Below, piece after piece: positions 1-9,696 of a DNA stretch of 64,000 bases (position 1 is its first letter; each line of letters opens with the position of its first letter). The translations under genes were made by a program, and so were the position numbers. The notes below the pieces were generated by a model. That model was not told where the DNA came from, searched no databases, and saw nothing but the letters and a program-made list of their open reading frames with translations. The stretch is from Clostridium sp. M62/1 (lineage in GTDB: Bacteria; Bacillota; Clostridia; Lachnospirales; Lachnospiraceae). The stretch is from NCBI RefSeq assembly GCF_020736365.1, contig NZ_CP085988.1:681001-745000 (forward strand), read 5' to 3'.

Positions 1-2
1 TG

Positions 3-1055
3 GCGGCAGACCTGGGCAGGAGCAGTGAGTTCAACCATAAGTTCTGGAGAAGATTCAGGGATGCGGTGAAGAAAGCTAACCCGGAAGCTGTGATCCTGGC
101 AGAACACTACGGCGATCCGTCCAGCTGGCTGGATGGCAGCCAGTGGGACACGGTGATGAATTACGACGCCTTTATGGAGCCTGTTTCCTGGTTTCTGACA
201 GGGATGGAAAAGCACAGCGATGAGGCGAATGAGAGCCTTTTTGGAAACGGCGCGGCATTTTTCGACATGATGCGCTACCATATGTGCAGGATGCAGCCTC
301 AGTCAATCCAGGCGGCTATGAATGAGCTCTCCAACCATGACCATTCCCGGTTTATGACCAGGACAAACCGCCGGGTGGGACGCCTTGCCAGTGCCGGAGC
401 CCAGGCGGCGTCAGAGGGCATAAGCTACGGCATATTCCGCCAGGGAGTGGTGATGCTGATGACCTGGCCGGGAGCGCCCACCATTTATTACGGAGACGAG
501 ACGGGACTCTGCGGCTGGACGGACCCGGACAACAGAAGGACCTACCCCTGGGGGAAAGAAGATCAGGAGCTGATCGAGTTCCACCGGTATATGACAGGAA
601 TCCATAAGCGGTATCCAGCCTTCAGGAAGGGATCGGTGAGGAAGCTGCTGGCAGAACAGGATCTGATCGCCTATGCCCGGGTGGTGGAGGGCTGGAAGCC
701 CGGAAGTCATGCACAGGCTCTGGGAAGGGGCTTTGCCAGAGCAGACTTTTCCTGTCTGGAGACAGGGGATACAGGGCATCTGTCAGAGCAGTTCAACAGA
801 GAGCGGCGGGAAAATGAGAGCCGGGCAGTGGTGGCTGTCAATACTGCCATGGAGGAAAAAGTGGCGGAAATTCCTGTCTGGCAGGCGGGAATTACAGACG
901 AGATGGAGCTTCACCGCCGGATGCTGACCTATGAGGAGGGCTATAATGTGGGCCGCATCATCTATGAGGTGAAGGACGGGATGGCAAGGATTTCTGTCCC
1001 GGCCAGGGGAAGTATAGTCCTGGTGGCAGTGAGAAAACAGGAGGATGAGGCGTAA
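3..1055 (+). CDS. GH13 family alpha-glucanase/alpha-glucosidase, 3' part
   Basis: The open frame runs in from the window edge, so the N-terminal half of the protein is missing. Alpha-amylase superfamily motifs are visible: AEHYGDPSSWL carries the acid/base Glu of the beta-5 region, and SNHDHSRF matches the beta-7 His-Asp region. They are followed by the typical GAPTIYYGDETGL stretch and a C-terminal beta domain. The enzyme is likely a cytoplasmic neopullulanase- or maltodextrinase-type hydrolase of alpha-glucans, since no secretion signal can be judged. Substrate cannot be decided without the missing half. Confidence 0.85.
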   Translation, partial: AADLGRSSEFNHKFWRRFRDAVKKANPEAVILAEHYGDPSSWLDGSQWDTVMNYDAFMEPVSWFLTGMEKHSDEANESLFGNGAAFFDMMRYHMCRMQPQSIQAAMNELSNHDHSRFMTRTNRRVGRLASAGAQAASEGISYGIFRQGVVMLMTWPGAPTIYYGDETGLCGWTDPDNRRTYPWGKEDQELIEFHRYMTGIHKRYPAFRKGSVRKLLAEQDLIAYARVVEGWKPGSHAQALGRGFARADFSCLETGDTGHLSEQFNRERRENESRAVVAVNTAMEEKVAEIPVWQAGITDEMELHRRMLTYEEGYNVGRIIYEVKDGMARISVPARGSIVLVAVRKQEDEA

Positions 1056-1141
1056 GCTATGGATGGAGCCTCCTGCAGAAAGAAAAATTTGCCCAAGCTT
1101 TCCCCATGGCTGAACGGTTACTATTTTATTTTGAAAAGTGC

Positions 1142-1170
1142 TTGATTTTTTGATAAAATTGTGTTATTAT
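1142..1170 (+). promoter_or_regulatory. Promoter of the tRNA-Tyr/tRNA-Leu operon
   Basis: TTGATT (1142-1147) and TATTAT (1165-1170) are separated by exactly 17 bases. They lie 24 bases upstream of tRNA-Tyr, as expected for a sigma-A promoter of a stable RNA operon. Confidence 0.7.
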
Positions 1171-1193
1171 CTAACACGGTTACAAATCAGCCT

Positions 1194-1275
1194 GGATGGA
1201 TTCCCGAGTGGCCAAAGGGGGCAGACTGTAAATCTGTTGCGACACGCTTCGGTGGTTCGAATCCACCTCCATCCA
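1194..1275 (+). tRNA. tRNA-Tyr (anticodon GTA)
   Basis: The acceptor arms GGATGGA and TCCATCC pair. The anticodon loop is CTGTAAA with GTA at 1228-1230. There is a long variable arm, as in bacterial tRNA-Tyr, and a GGTTCGAATCC T arm. CCA is not fully encoded. Confidence 0.95.
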
Positions 1276-1322
1276 TTTCAGCACAAGGATGCTGATTCCC
1301 AAAACGGGATACCATATGGGAT

Positions 1323-1408
1323 GCCGCAGTGGCGGAACTGGCAGACGCACAGGACTTAAAATCCTGCGAGGGTTAAACTTCGTACCGGTTCGATTCCGGT
1401 CTGCGGCA
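1323..1408 (+). tRNA. tRNA-Leu (anticodon TAA)
   Basis: The acceptor arms GCCGCAG and CTGCGGC pair. The anticodon loop is CTTAAAA with TAA at 1357-1359, and the long variable arm fits a class II tRNA. It follows tRNA-Tyr by 47 bases and is probably cotranscribed with it. Confidence 0.95.
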
Positions 1409-1416
1409 TTGAGATG

Positions 1417-1448
1417 AGAGCTTTGCTTTGGCAGAGCTCTTTTTTTTA
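1417..1448 (+). terminator. Terminator of the tRNA operon
   Basis: AGAGCT (1417-1422) pairs with AGCTCT (1435-1440) and is followed by a run of T. It sits directly behind tRNA-Leu. Confidence 0.75.
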
Positions 1449-1479
1449 TATAACAGGAAACTTCGTTCTCTGTTATATA
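1447..1479. repeat. Palindromic intergenic repeat
   Basis: TATATAACAG (1447-1456) pairs perfectly with CTGTTATATA (1470-1479). Similar ATATAA-containing palindromes occur at 4239-4267, so this may be a member of a dispersed host palindromic repeat. The rest of 1480-1600 shows no gene. Confidence 0.5.
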
Positions 1480-1614
1480 AAAACGCTCCGCGAGGATCGC
1501 ACTGCGGCGAAAAGGAAAATGCCGCTTTTGCGACCCGCCGCGCAGCAAAATTTCAAACATCAGTCATAGATTGCTTTTCCCTTTGCATACAATAGATAGC
1601 AAAGGAGTGATGGC

Positions 1615-3327
1615 ATGTCTAATTATCAGCGGCTAATATCATATATTTATACATACGAAGGCGGAATCAAGGGGAAAAACACAGGGTTCGCCAAGCTGGA
1701 GACGAGAAACGGCCAATGCCGCCTTACAGTCAATGTAAAGAAAATCTTTGTGGGCGGAAATCCGCTGGGCGTTTACCTTCTGTCAGGGGACGGAGAACTC
1801 AGAATAGGAACGCTTTTTGCCAGAAACGGAGCAGGAGAATTCCGGGCTGTTCTGGATGCCGGCAATGTGGAGGGAAGCCAGAAAACCCTGGAGGAATTTT
1901 ACGGGCTGACGATACATGACGTGGAGAGCGGCTGGCGGACCTATACAACCGTATGGGAGGATGCGGTGGCTCACGCTGCGGCTGTGGACCTGGCGGGAGT
2001 GACGGCTGAAAATGTGCAGAAAAGCAGGAGAGAAGAGGAAAACCAGAGCGCCAAGGTGCTGCCGGAGCTGGTTCTTCCGATTTCCGGGGAGATTGAAAAG
2101 GAGCTTGCCAGGGAGGCTGCCGCTGAGAGCAGGGGGGCAGAGCCGGGGCCGGAAGAGGGAGACGGGACTCAGGAAAGCGTTCAAAGAGAGGAGACAGATC
2201 CTTTCGCCGCAGGTGAGCGGGATTCGGTGAATGGTGAGAAAGATGCCGGGGGCAGTCCGGATGAGCCTGAAGATCAGACCGTACAGGAGACAGAGGGAGA
2301 GCCGGTGAGTCCAGGGGGGACAGAGGAGGATGAGGAAAAGGCAGAGAGTGTGCGGACCCAGGACGGCGGACAGACAGCAGAAGCCGGCGGGCCAGATGAA
2401 AAGTGTGAGGAGCAGGAGCATATCCGGAATGAGGAAGCGGCCGCGGCAAAGGGAGCAGACAGGGAGAAGGACGTAAGAAAAGAAGACGGTGAAATCGTGA
2501 GGCAGATGGAGGCTGCGCCTGAGCGGAGAGAGAGCAGAAACTATTCAGAGGAGTTCGTTGTCATGCCGGGCCGCCGGGCCGTCGGCCCGGCGGCGGGGGA
2601 GCTGCAGAGGGGGATCAGAGCCCGCCTGATTGGAAGATCCGTGCCTCCGGTCAGTGGAGCTCCTGTGATAAATAAAACTTCCGGGAAAGGCAGGGACAGT
2701 GCCAGGGAGCCTTTGGCAGAACAAAGGGAACAGGCTGCCTATGGAAGGCCCCGTTCCAGGAAAAGACCCCAGGAGAGTATGAGCGCGGGAGAATGGGCAA
2801 GACAGCTGAATGGAAAAGTGATATATGGAGTCGGAGCGGGAGCAGACCGGACTCAGGAATCCGGACAGACAGGCAGAGAAAGGGAGGAAAAGGGAAGCCA
2901 TACCCAGGAGGCGGAAGAATTTACGCCCCTTGAGCTGGAGGAGCCGGATATTCTGAGCCACCAGAGAATGTGGGCGAGACTTCGCAGAAAGTATCCGAAG
3001 ATTCTGGCTTTTGACTACGATGACGGCTGCGAAATCCTGACCATTAAGCCTCAGGATATCGGTCTGCTTCCGAGAGAGGTATGGGTGTTTGGAAACAACA
3101 GCTTTCTGCTTCACGGCTATTACAGCTACCGTTATCTGATTCTGGCCAGGCTGGAAAATCCGGATGGAGAGCCGAGGTATCTGCTGGGGGTCCCCGGCCA
3201 TTACCATCCAAATGAAAAATACATGGCCTCCATGTTTGGCTTCCCTGATTTCGTACTGTCGAAGAAGCAGCCATCCGGAGATGACTGCTTCGGGTACTGG
3301 TATACGGATATCCGTGTAGGTGAGTGA
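1615..3327 (+). CDS. DUF6128-like protein of Lachnospiraceae
   Basis: This 570-residue protein begins behind AAAGGAGTG. Residues 1-130 form a compact domain starting MSNYQRLISYIYTYEGG. Residues 150-440 are a long acidic, Gly/Pro/Glu-rich low-complexity linker. Residues 445-570 form a second aromatic-rich conserved domain (HQRMWARLRRKYP; HYHPNEKYMASMFGFP). This two-domain layout with a disordered middle is what I recall for DUF6128 proteins of Lachnospiraceae. No enzyme motif, signal peptide or membrane segment is visible, and the function is unknown. It converges with the next gene, leaving only 12 bases between stops. Confidence 0.7.
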   Translation: MSNYQRLISYIYTYEGGIKGKNTGFAKLETRNGQCRLTVNVKKIFVGGNPLGVYLLSGDGELRIGTLFARNGAGEFRAVLDAGNVEGSQKTLEEFYGLTIHDVESGWRTYTTVWEDAVAHAAAVDLAGVTAENVQKSRREEENQSAKVLPELVLPISGEIEKELAREAAAESRGAEPGPEEGDGTQESVQREETDPFAAGERDSVNGEKDAGGSPDEPEDQTVQETEGEPVSPGGTEEDEEKAESVRTQDGGQTAEAGGPDEKCEEQEHIRNEEAAAAKGADREKDVRKEDGEIVRQMEAAPERRESRNYSEEFVVMPGRRAVGPAAGELQRGIRARLIGRSVPPVSGAPVINKTSGKGRDSAREPLAEQREQAAYGRPRSRKRPQESMSAGEWARQLNGKVIYGVGAGADRTQESGQTGREREEKGSHTQEAEEFTPLELEEPDILSHQRMWARLRRKYPKILAFDYDDGCEILTIKPQDIGLLPREVWVFGNNSFLLHGYYSYRYLILARLENPDGEPRYLLGVPGHYHPNEKYMASMFGFPDFVLSKKQPSGDDCFGYWYTDIRVGE

Positions 3328-3339
3328 GCAAAAGGTGCT

Positions 3340-4035
3340 TTAATAGTCAACGCCTCTGAGCTCCACATTTTCCACAAAGGGGCGCACAATGTCCATAAAA
3401 TGGAGAAGCTCCTCGCGGCTGCAGGCGGAAAACCCTGGAACGAGAACCTGCTCTGAATCCTTGTAGCTCTGCAGATAGTAGGCTCTGCAGCCCTGAATCC
3501 ATCTGCCGATATCGTAAAAGTCACTTTCTGAGTGAAGTTCTTTTACGACGGTGGTGCGGAATTCACAGGCGACAGAACCTGAGAGCAGAAAGGAGACGCT
3601 CTCCTCTATCTTTCCCATATCGATGCCCGGAAGGCCGGCTGCGGCTGCGTAATTGCCGTGGCCGGCCTTGATGTCCATGGCCACATAGTCGATCAGCCCT
3701 CTGCGGCAGAGATCCTTTAAAACATCAGGGCGGTAGCCGTTTGTATCCAGCTTGACAGACAGGCCGAGGCTTCGTATGCTGTGGATCAGCTTCTCGAGAT
3801 CAGGCTGAAGTGTGGGTTCTCCGCCTGTAATGCAGACTCCCTCCAGAAGCCCGGAGCGCTTTTTCAGAAAAGCCAGGACATCCTCCGGGTCAAAGGGATC
3901 CTCCCACGGACCGTTCACCAGATCTCCGTTGTGGCAGAATGGACAGCGGAAATTGCAGCCCCCCAAAAAAATCGTGGAGGCCACATGGCCCGGATAGTCG
4001 AGAAGAGTCGTTTTCTGTAAACCTGATATGATCAT
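3340..4035 (-). CDS. Anaerobic ribonucleotide reductase activating protein (NrdG-like radical SAM)
   Basis: The 231-residue start at 4035 is chosen because a longer frame has no ribosome site, whereas GCGAGGTA precedes this ATG. The radical-SAM cysteines C27, C31 and C34 (GGCNFRCPFCHNG) bind the 4Fe-4S cluster, and ITGGEPTLQ is the SAM-binding GGE motif. The protein resembles the NrdG2 branch, which generates a glycyl radical on class III NrdD. No nrdD is next to it here, and a pyruvate-formate-lyase activase role is the main alternative. Confidence 0.85.
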   Translation of the reverse strand: MIISGLQKTTLLDYPGHVASTIFLGGCNFRCPFCHNGDLVNGPWEDPFDPEDVLAFLKKRSGLLEGVCITGGEPTLQPDLEKLIHSIRSLGLSVKLDTNGYRPDVLKDLCRRGLIDYVAMDIKAGHGNYAAAAGLPGIDMGKIEESVSFLLSGSVACEFRTTVVKELHSESDFYDIGRWIQGCRAYYLQSYKDSEQVLVPGFSACSREELLHFMDIVRPFVENVELRGVDY

Positions 4036-4231
4036 GGCAGATACCTCGCTGATTTTGAAAGTTATGGCTGAGCACACCGGCAAATGCCCGTCTGGAGAGA
4101 GCGGTGGGCAGAACCTACCTGTAAGTATAAAGAAGAAGAGCCGGGATTGCAAGTTTCAGGCTGCGTGAGGCGTCAAAAGCCTGTCAGAGGCTTTCTGTCA
4201 GTTTTCTCTTCGGGCTTGCCAGAGAAACAGA

Positions 4232-4400
4232 GGATAGGATATAATGACTGCGAAGCAGTCATTATATCTGCGCATACCGGTTTCAGCATTTACTGCTGAA
4301 AGCCGGGCGCTAAATTCCGCCGGAGGCTGTCATATCCGAAGGATAGGATATAATGAGCGCAAGCGAGCGGCGAATGGCGATCACAGGCTGTGCCTGTGAT
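4232..4400. repeat. Cluster of palindromic repeats between nrdG-like gene and tadA
   Basis: Three perfect hairpins lie in 170 bases: a 13-bp stem at 4239-4251/4255-4267, an 8-bp stem at 4281-4288/4294-4301, and an 8-bp stem at 4380-4387/4393-4400. The 16-mer GGATAGGATATAATGA occurs twice (4232-4247 and 4341-4356). It looks like a REP/BIME-type intergenic element. The whole 4036-4542 gap holds no convincing gene. Confidence 0.6.
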
Positions 4401-4542
4401 ATACTGGTACCATGCGCCAGGGCGGGGCTCTTCCATGTACCCCCCTTTTTTCCATGGCCGACCGGGAAAATGTGTCTGCGAAAGAGGCTGGACATACTGG
4501 GATGAGATCGCGGCCGGGAACCAAAACAGACAGGAGAGAAAG

Positions 4543-5082
4543 ATGAGAAAGCTGACAGAAGATGAGCGGTATATGAGAGAGGCGGTCCGGCAGGCAAAGA
4601 AGGCCTGGGCTCTCGGGGAGGTGCCTATCGGATGTGTGATTGTACATAGAGGAAAGATAATCGGAAGGGGATATAACCGCCGCACCACAGACGGAAATGT
4701 TCTGGCCCATGCAGAGATACTGGCCATCCGAAAGGCGTGCCGGATCATAGGCGACTGGCGGCTGGAAGAATGCACCATGTATGTGACGCTGGAGCCCTGT
4801 CCCATGTGTGCCGGAGCCATCGTTCAGGCAAGGATTCCAAAGGTGGTGATCGGCTGTATGAATCCCAAGGCCGGCTGTGCCGGTTCTGTGCTGGATCTGC
4901 TCCACGAGGAGGGGTTTAACCACCAGGCAGAGACAGAGGTGGGAACTCTGGGGGAGGAGTGCTCCTCTATGCTGAAGGAATTTTTCAGGGAGCTGAGGGT
5001 CAAAGGGAAGGAGAAAAAGCGGCTTCTCCGGGAGGAGGCCGCTGAAGCAGAGGGACGGGAGAAACAGGAGCCGGCGGGCTGA
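4543..5082 (+). CDS. tadA: tRNA-specific adenosine deaminase
   Basis: The 179-residue protein starts behind GGAGAGAAAG. It shows the zinc deaminase signature HAE at 56-58 and PCPMC at 85-89, with the proton-shuttling Glu in HAE. TadA converts adenosine-34 to inosine in tRNA-Arg(ACG) in the cytoplasm. The C-terminus after residue 155 is a charged Lys/Glu-rich extension slightly longer than in the family. The next transcription unit downstream is the SRP RNA. Confidence 0.92.
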   Translation: MRKLTEDERYMREAVRQAKKAWALGEVPIGCVIVHRGKIIGRGYNRRTTDGNVLAHAEILAIRKACRIIGDWRLEECTMYVTLEPCPMCAGAIVQARIPKVVIGCMNPKAGCAGSVLDLLHEEGFNHQAETEVGTLGEECSSMLKEFFRELRVKGKEKKRLLREEAAEAEGREKQEPAG

Positions 5083-5123
5083 ACTCTTCCCGGAAGCGCT
5101 GCAAGTCCGGAAAAAACACGCCC

Positions 5124-5152
5124 TTGACAAAAATACATCCTCCATGTATACT
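5124..5152 (+). promoter_or_regulatory. Promoter of the SRP RNA gene
   Basis: TTGACA (5124-5129) and TATACT (5147-5152) have a 17-base spacer, near consensus. Transcription would start near 5159, leaving a short leader before the mature RNA. Confidence 0.8.
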
Positions 5153-5189
5153 GAACTGGTTAATAAATCATAACTGTGTCATAAAGATT

Positions 5190-5451
5190 CCGCACAGCCG
5201 GGAAGTTAGCGGTGTCCTGTACCTGCAATCCGCTATAGCAGGGGTGATATTCTGCCTCGGGTGCTTTTTTGCAGAGCTGCCCCCCGTAAGTGGCGTTGAA
5301 GCTTGGGTCTTACGCAATGGGAATCCATGAACCGTGTCAGGGCAGGAATGCAGCAGCACTAAGTGGAAACTCCTGTGTGCCGTGAGGGCGCCTGGGCCGA
5401 GTTAACTGCGAGGGTAACGTCTGTGAGGAGCATTCAAAGCAGAATGTGCGG
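5190..5451 (+). ncRNA. ffs: Large signal recognition particle RNA (scRNA)
   Basis: The ends CCGCACA (from 5190) and TGTGCGG (to 5451) pair and close the molecule. The conserved SRP54-binding helix 8 region is seen in GAACCGTGTCAGG and GCAGCAGCACTAAG, and the 5' part has Alu-domain features as in the Bacillus large-form RNA. At about 262 bases it matches Firmicutes large SRP RNA. It works with Ffh in cotranslational membrane targeting. Confidence 0.92.
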
Positions 5452-5519
5452 ATTAAAATAATTGACAGCTTTGTTTAAGAGCGGGAGAGCCTGCTCTGGA
5501 ATCTGAGAATGCAGAGATT

Positions 5520-5560
5520 AAGCCTTCGCGGCAGATTGCCGCGGAGGCTTTTCCTATTTT
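5520..5560 (+). terminator. Terminator downstream of SRP RNA
   Basis: AAGCCT-CGCGGCA pairs with TGCCGCG-AGGCTT (5520-5550), followed by TTCCTATTTT. It separates ffs from the phosphofructokinase promoter. Confidence 0.75.
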
Positions 5561-5678
5561 GCCGGAAATTCTGTCTGGTTTTCTGCTCTGTCTGGTTTCC
5601 TGCTAGAGAAGAAAAGCTGCCGGCGCAGAAGACTGGCCTGTTAAGGTTTTCAGTAAGTTTTCCGTAAAGATTTTTTCC

Positions 5679-5707
5679 TTGCCCGCGGAAAAAGATTGTA
5701 TTATAAT
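5679..5707 (+). promoter_or_regulatory. Promoter of the phosphofructokinase gene
   Basis: TTGCCC (5679-5684), a 17-base spacer and TATAAT (5702-5707) lie about 75 bases upstream of the start codon. Confidence 0.65.
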
Positions 5708-5781
5708 TACAAAATGGGTATAGTGTAACCTGAAATACCCATACAAAAGGATAGAAGTGAGAGCAGAAAGGGTGTGTCATT

Positions 5782-6864
5782 ATGAAACGAATTGGTATGC
5801 TTACCAGCGGCGGCGACTGCCAGAGCTTAAATGCTACCATGCGCGGCGTGGCGAAGGCACTTTATAAGACTTACGACGACGAGGTAGAAATCATCGGATT
5901 TGAAGACGGATATAAAGGACTGATGTATGCGGATTATCGGATTATGAAGCCTTCCGATTTTTCAGGAATTCTGACACAGGGGGGAACCATCCTCGGAACC
6001 TCCAGGCAGCCGTTTAAGCTCATGAGAACACCGGATGAGAATGGTCTTGACAAAGTGGCCTCCATGAAACACACCTATTATAAACTGAAGCTGGAATGTC
6101 TTGTGGTGCTCGGAGGAAACGGAAGCCAGAAGACTGCAAACCTGCTGAGGGAGGAAGGATTGAACGTCATCCACCTTCCAAAAACCATTGACAACGATCT
6201 CTGGGGAACGGACATGACCTTCGGATTTCAGAGCGCAGTCAATGTAGCCACAAACGCTATTGACTGCATTCATACAACTGCAGCATCCCACGGGCGGGTC
6301 TTTATCGTAGAGGTAATGGGCCACAAGGTCGGATGGCTGACGCTCCACGCGGGAATCGCCGGAGGAGCCGACATTATCCTGATCCCTGAAATCCCGTATG
6401 ATTTGGATGTAGTGGTGGATGCCATTAAGAAGAGGACGAAGGCCGGCAAGAATTTCACTATTCTGGCAGTTGCCGAGGGCGCCATCTCAAAGGAAGACGC
6501 GGCCCTCACAAAGAAAGAGCTGAAAGAGAAGAGAAAGACGGGACCGGTATACCCCTCTGTCGCCTATGAGCTGGGAGCAAAGATCACAGAAAAGACAGGC
6601 CAGGAGGTGCGCGTCACGGTTCCGGGGCATATGCAGAGAGGCGGCGAGCCCTGTCCTTATGACCGCGTGCTGTCCACCCGCCTGGGCGCATCCGCCGCAC
6701 AGCTGATAGAGAAGGGAGAATACGGCTACATGGTAGCGGTAAAGAACAACGGAATCGTCAAAGTTCCGCTGTCTGAAGCTGCAGGAAAGTTGAAAACTGT
6801 CGATCCGTCCTGCGACATGATCCGGGAGGCGAAGGCGGTGGGAATCAGCTTCGGCGATAAATAG
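5782..6864 (+). CDS. pfkA: 6-phosphofructokinase
   Basis: The 360-residue cytoplasmic glycolytic enzyme phosphorylates fructose 6-phosphate. Motifs: SGGDCQ (9-14), GGTILGTSR (67-75), GGNGS (111-115), PKTIDND (133-139, catalytic Asp) and the C-terminal PGHMQRGG. The residue equivalent to E. coli Gly104 is Gly, which usually goes with ATP. The equivalent of Gly124 is Lys, a pyrophosphate-type feature, and the Asp103 equivalent is Asn. Phosphoryl donor is therefore not certain. A ribosome site AAAGGGTG precedes ATG. Confidence 0.9.
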   Translation: MKRIGMLTSGGDCQSLNATMRGVAKALYKTYDDEVEIIGFEDGYKGLMYADYRIMKPSDFSGILTQGGTILGTSRQPFKLMRTPDENGLDKVASMKHTYYKLKLECLVVLGGNGSQKTANLLREEGLNVIHLPKTIDNDLWGTDMTFGFQSAVNVATNAIDCIHTTAASHGRVFIVEVMGHKVGWLTLHAGIAGGADIILIPEIPYDLDVVVDAIKKRTKAGKNFTILAVAEGAISKEDAALTKKELKEKRKTGPVYPSVAYELGAKITEKTGQEVRVTVPGHMQRGGEPCPYDRVLSTRLGASAAQLIEKGEYGYMVAVKNNGIVKVPLSEAAGKLKTVDPSCDMIREAKAVGISFGDK

Positions 6865-6894
6865 ATCCATGAAAAAGTGAGGAGTTGAAAGGCC

Positions 6895-8562
<1,668 letters not shown>

Positions 8563-8687
8563 AGAGGCTGACGAAGAGACGGGAGAAAAGCATTTTGAAT
8601 CTGCAAAGTGCTGAACAAAATGCTGAAGATAAAATAAAACAGACAAAATATAAAAGACAGAAATTAAAAATCAGGAGGAAAAACACC

Positions 8688-9053
8688 ATGGCAAAGCGTG
8701 GCGGTTTCCCGGGAGGAATGCCCGGAAATATGACAAATTTGATGAAGCAGGCGCAGAGGATGCAGCGCCAAATGGAGGAGACAACCAAGGAGCTGGAGGA
8801 GAAGGAGTACACAGCGTCTGCGGGGGGCGGAGCCGTTACGGTTACAGTTTCCGGGAAAAAGGAAGTGCTCTCTGTGAAGCTCTCTCCGGAGGTTGTGGAT
8901 CCGGACGATATCGAGATGCTTGAGGATCTCATCGTGGCTGCTACGAATGAGGCATTCCGCCAGATGGAGGATGCCAGCTCTCAGGCTATGGCTAAGCTGA
9001 CAGGAGGTCTTGGCGGCCTGGGAGGCGGTCTCGGCGGAGGCTTCCCGTTCTAA
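8688..9053 (+). CDS. ybaB: YbaB/EbfC nucleoid-associated protein
   Basis: The 121-residue protein has the family core [14 protein letters not shown] and a Gly-rich tail. The start at 8688 is set by TCAGGAGGAAAAACACC upstream; a longer in-frame start at 8595 lacks a site. It is a small DNA-binding dimer that is nearly always found between dnaX and recR, as here. It overlaps nothing and ends one base before recR. Confidence 0.93.
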   Translation: MAKRGGFPGGMPGNMTNLMKQAQRMQRQMEETTKELEEKEYTASAGGGAVTVTVSGKKEVLSVKLSPEVVDPDDIEMLEDLIVAATNEAFRQMEDASSQAMAKLTGGLGGLGGGLGGGFPF

Positions 9054-9054
9054 G

Positions 9055-9654
9055 ATGGATTACTACAGCAGTCAGATAACAAAATTGATTGAGGAGCTGT
9101 CAAAGCTGCCCGGAATCGGAAGCAAATCAGCTCAGCGCCTGGCCTTTCACATCATAAACATGCCGGCTGAGCAGGTTGAACGCCTTTCATCGGCTATCAC
9201 GGATGCCAAGAAAAATGTCCGTTACTGCCGGGAGTGCTTCACTTTGACAGACAAGGAGCTTTGTCCCATCTGCGAGAGCGCAAGGCGCGATCACGGCATC
9301 ATCATGGTAGTGGAGAATACGAGGGATTTGGCCGCATATGAGAAGACCGGAAAGTATGAGGGAGTTTACCACGTTCTGCACGGCGCTATATCTCCGATGC
9401 TGGGAATCGGACCCGGCGATATTAAGCTGAAGGAGCTGATGACCAGGCTGCAGAAGGAAGAGGTGAGGGAGGTAATCATTGCCACCAACTCAAGCCTTGA
9501 GGGAGAGACGACTGCCATGTATATCAGCAAGCTGATAAAGCCTACGGGGATCAAGGTGACTAGGATTGCCAGCGGTGTTCCCGTAGGCGGCGATCTGGAG
9601 TATATCGACGAGGTGACTCTGCTCAGGGCGCTGGAAGGCAGAACTGAGCTGTAA
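9055..9654 (+). CDS. recR: Recombination mediator protein RecR
   Basis: The 199-residue protein has an N-terminal helix-hairpin-helix ([14 protein letters not shown]), zinc-binding cysteines C58, C61, C70 and C73, and a Toprim domain beginning [15 protein letters not shown]. RecR acts with RecO/RecF to load RecA at gaps. The ATG lies one base after the ybaB stop, indicating translational coupling; the ribosome site lies inside the Gly-rich end of ybaB. Confidence 0.95.
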   Translation: MDYYSSQITKLIEELSKLPGIGSKSAQRLAFHIINMPAEQVERLSSAITDAKKNVRYCRECFTLTDKELCPICESARRDHGIIMVVENTRDLAAYEKTGKYEGVYHVLHGAISPMLGIGPGDIKLKELMTRLQKEEVREVIIATNSSLEGETTAMYISKLIKPTGIKVTRIASGVPVGGDLEYIDEVTLLRALEGRTEL

Positions 9655-9696
9655 GTAGGAAAGCCTGCCTGTCAGGCGTTAGGAGATGCGAAAGAA

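Noticed and set aside
1180..1560. Minus-strand ORF across the two tRNA genes
   Set aside because: It overlaps both tRNAs and the terminator; composition is non-coding.
5124..5330. ORF over the SRP RNA 5' half
   Set aside because: The region is explained by ffs and its promoter.
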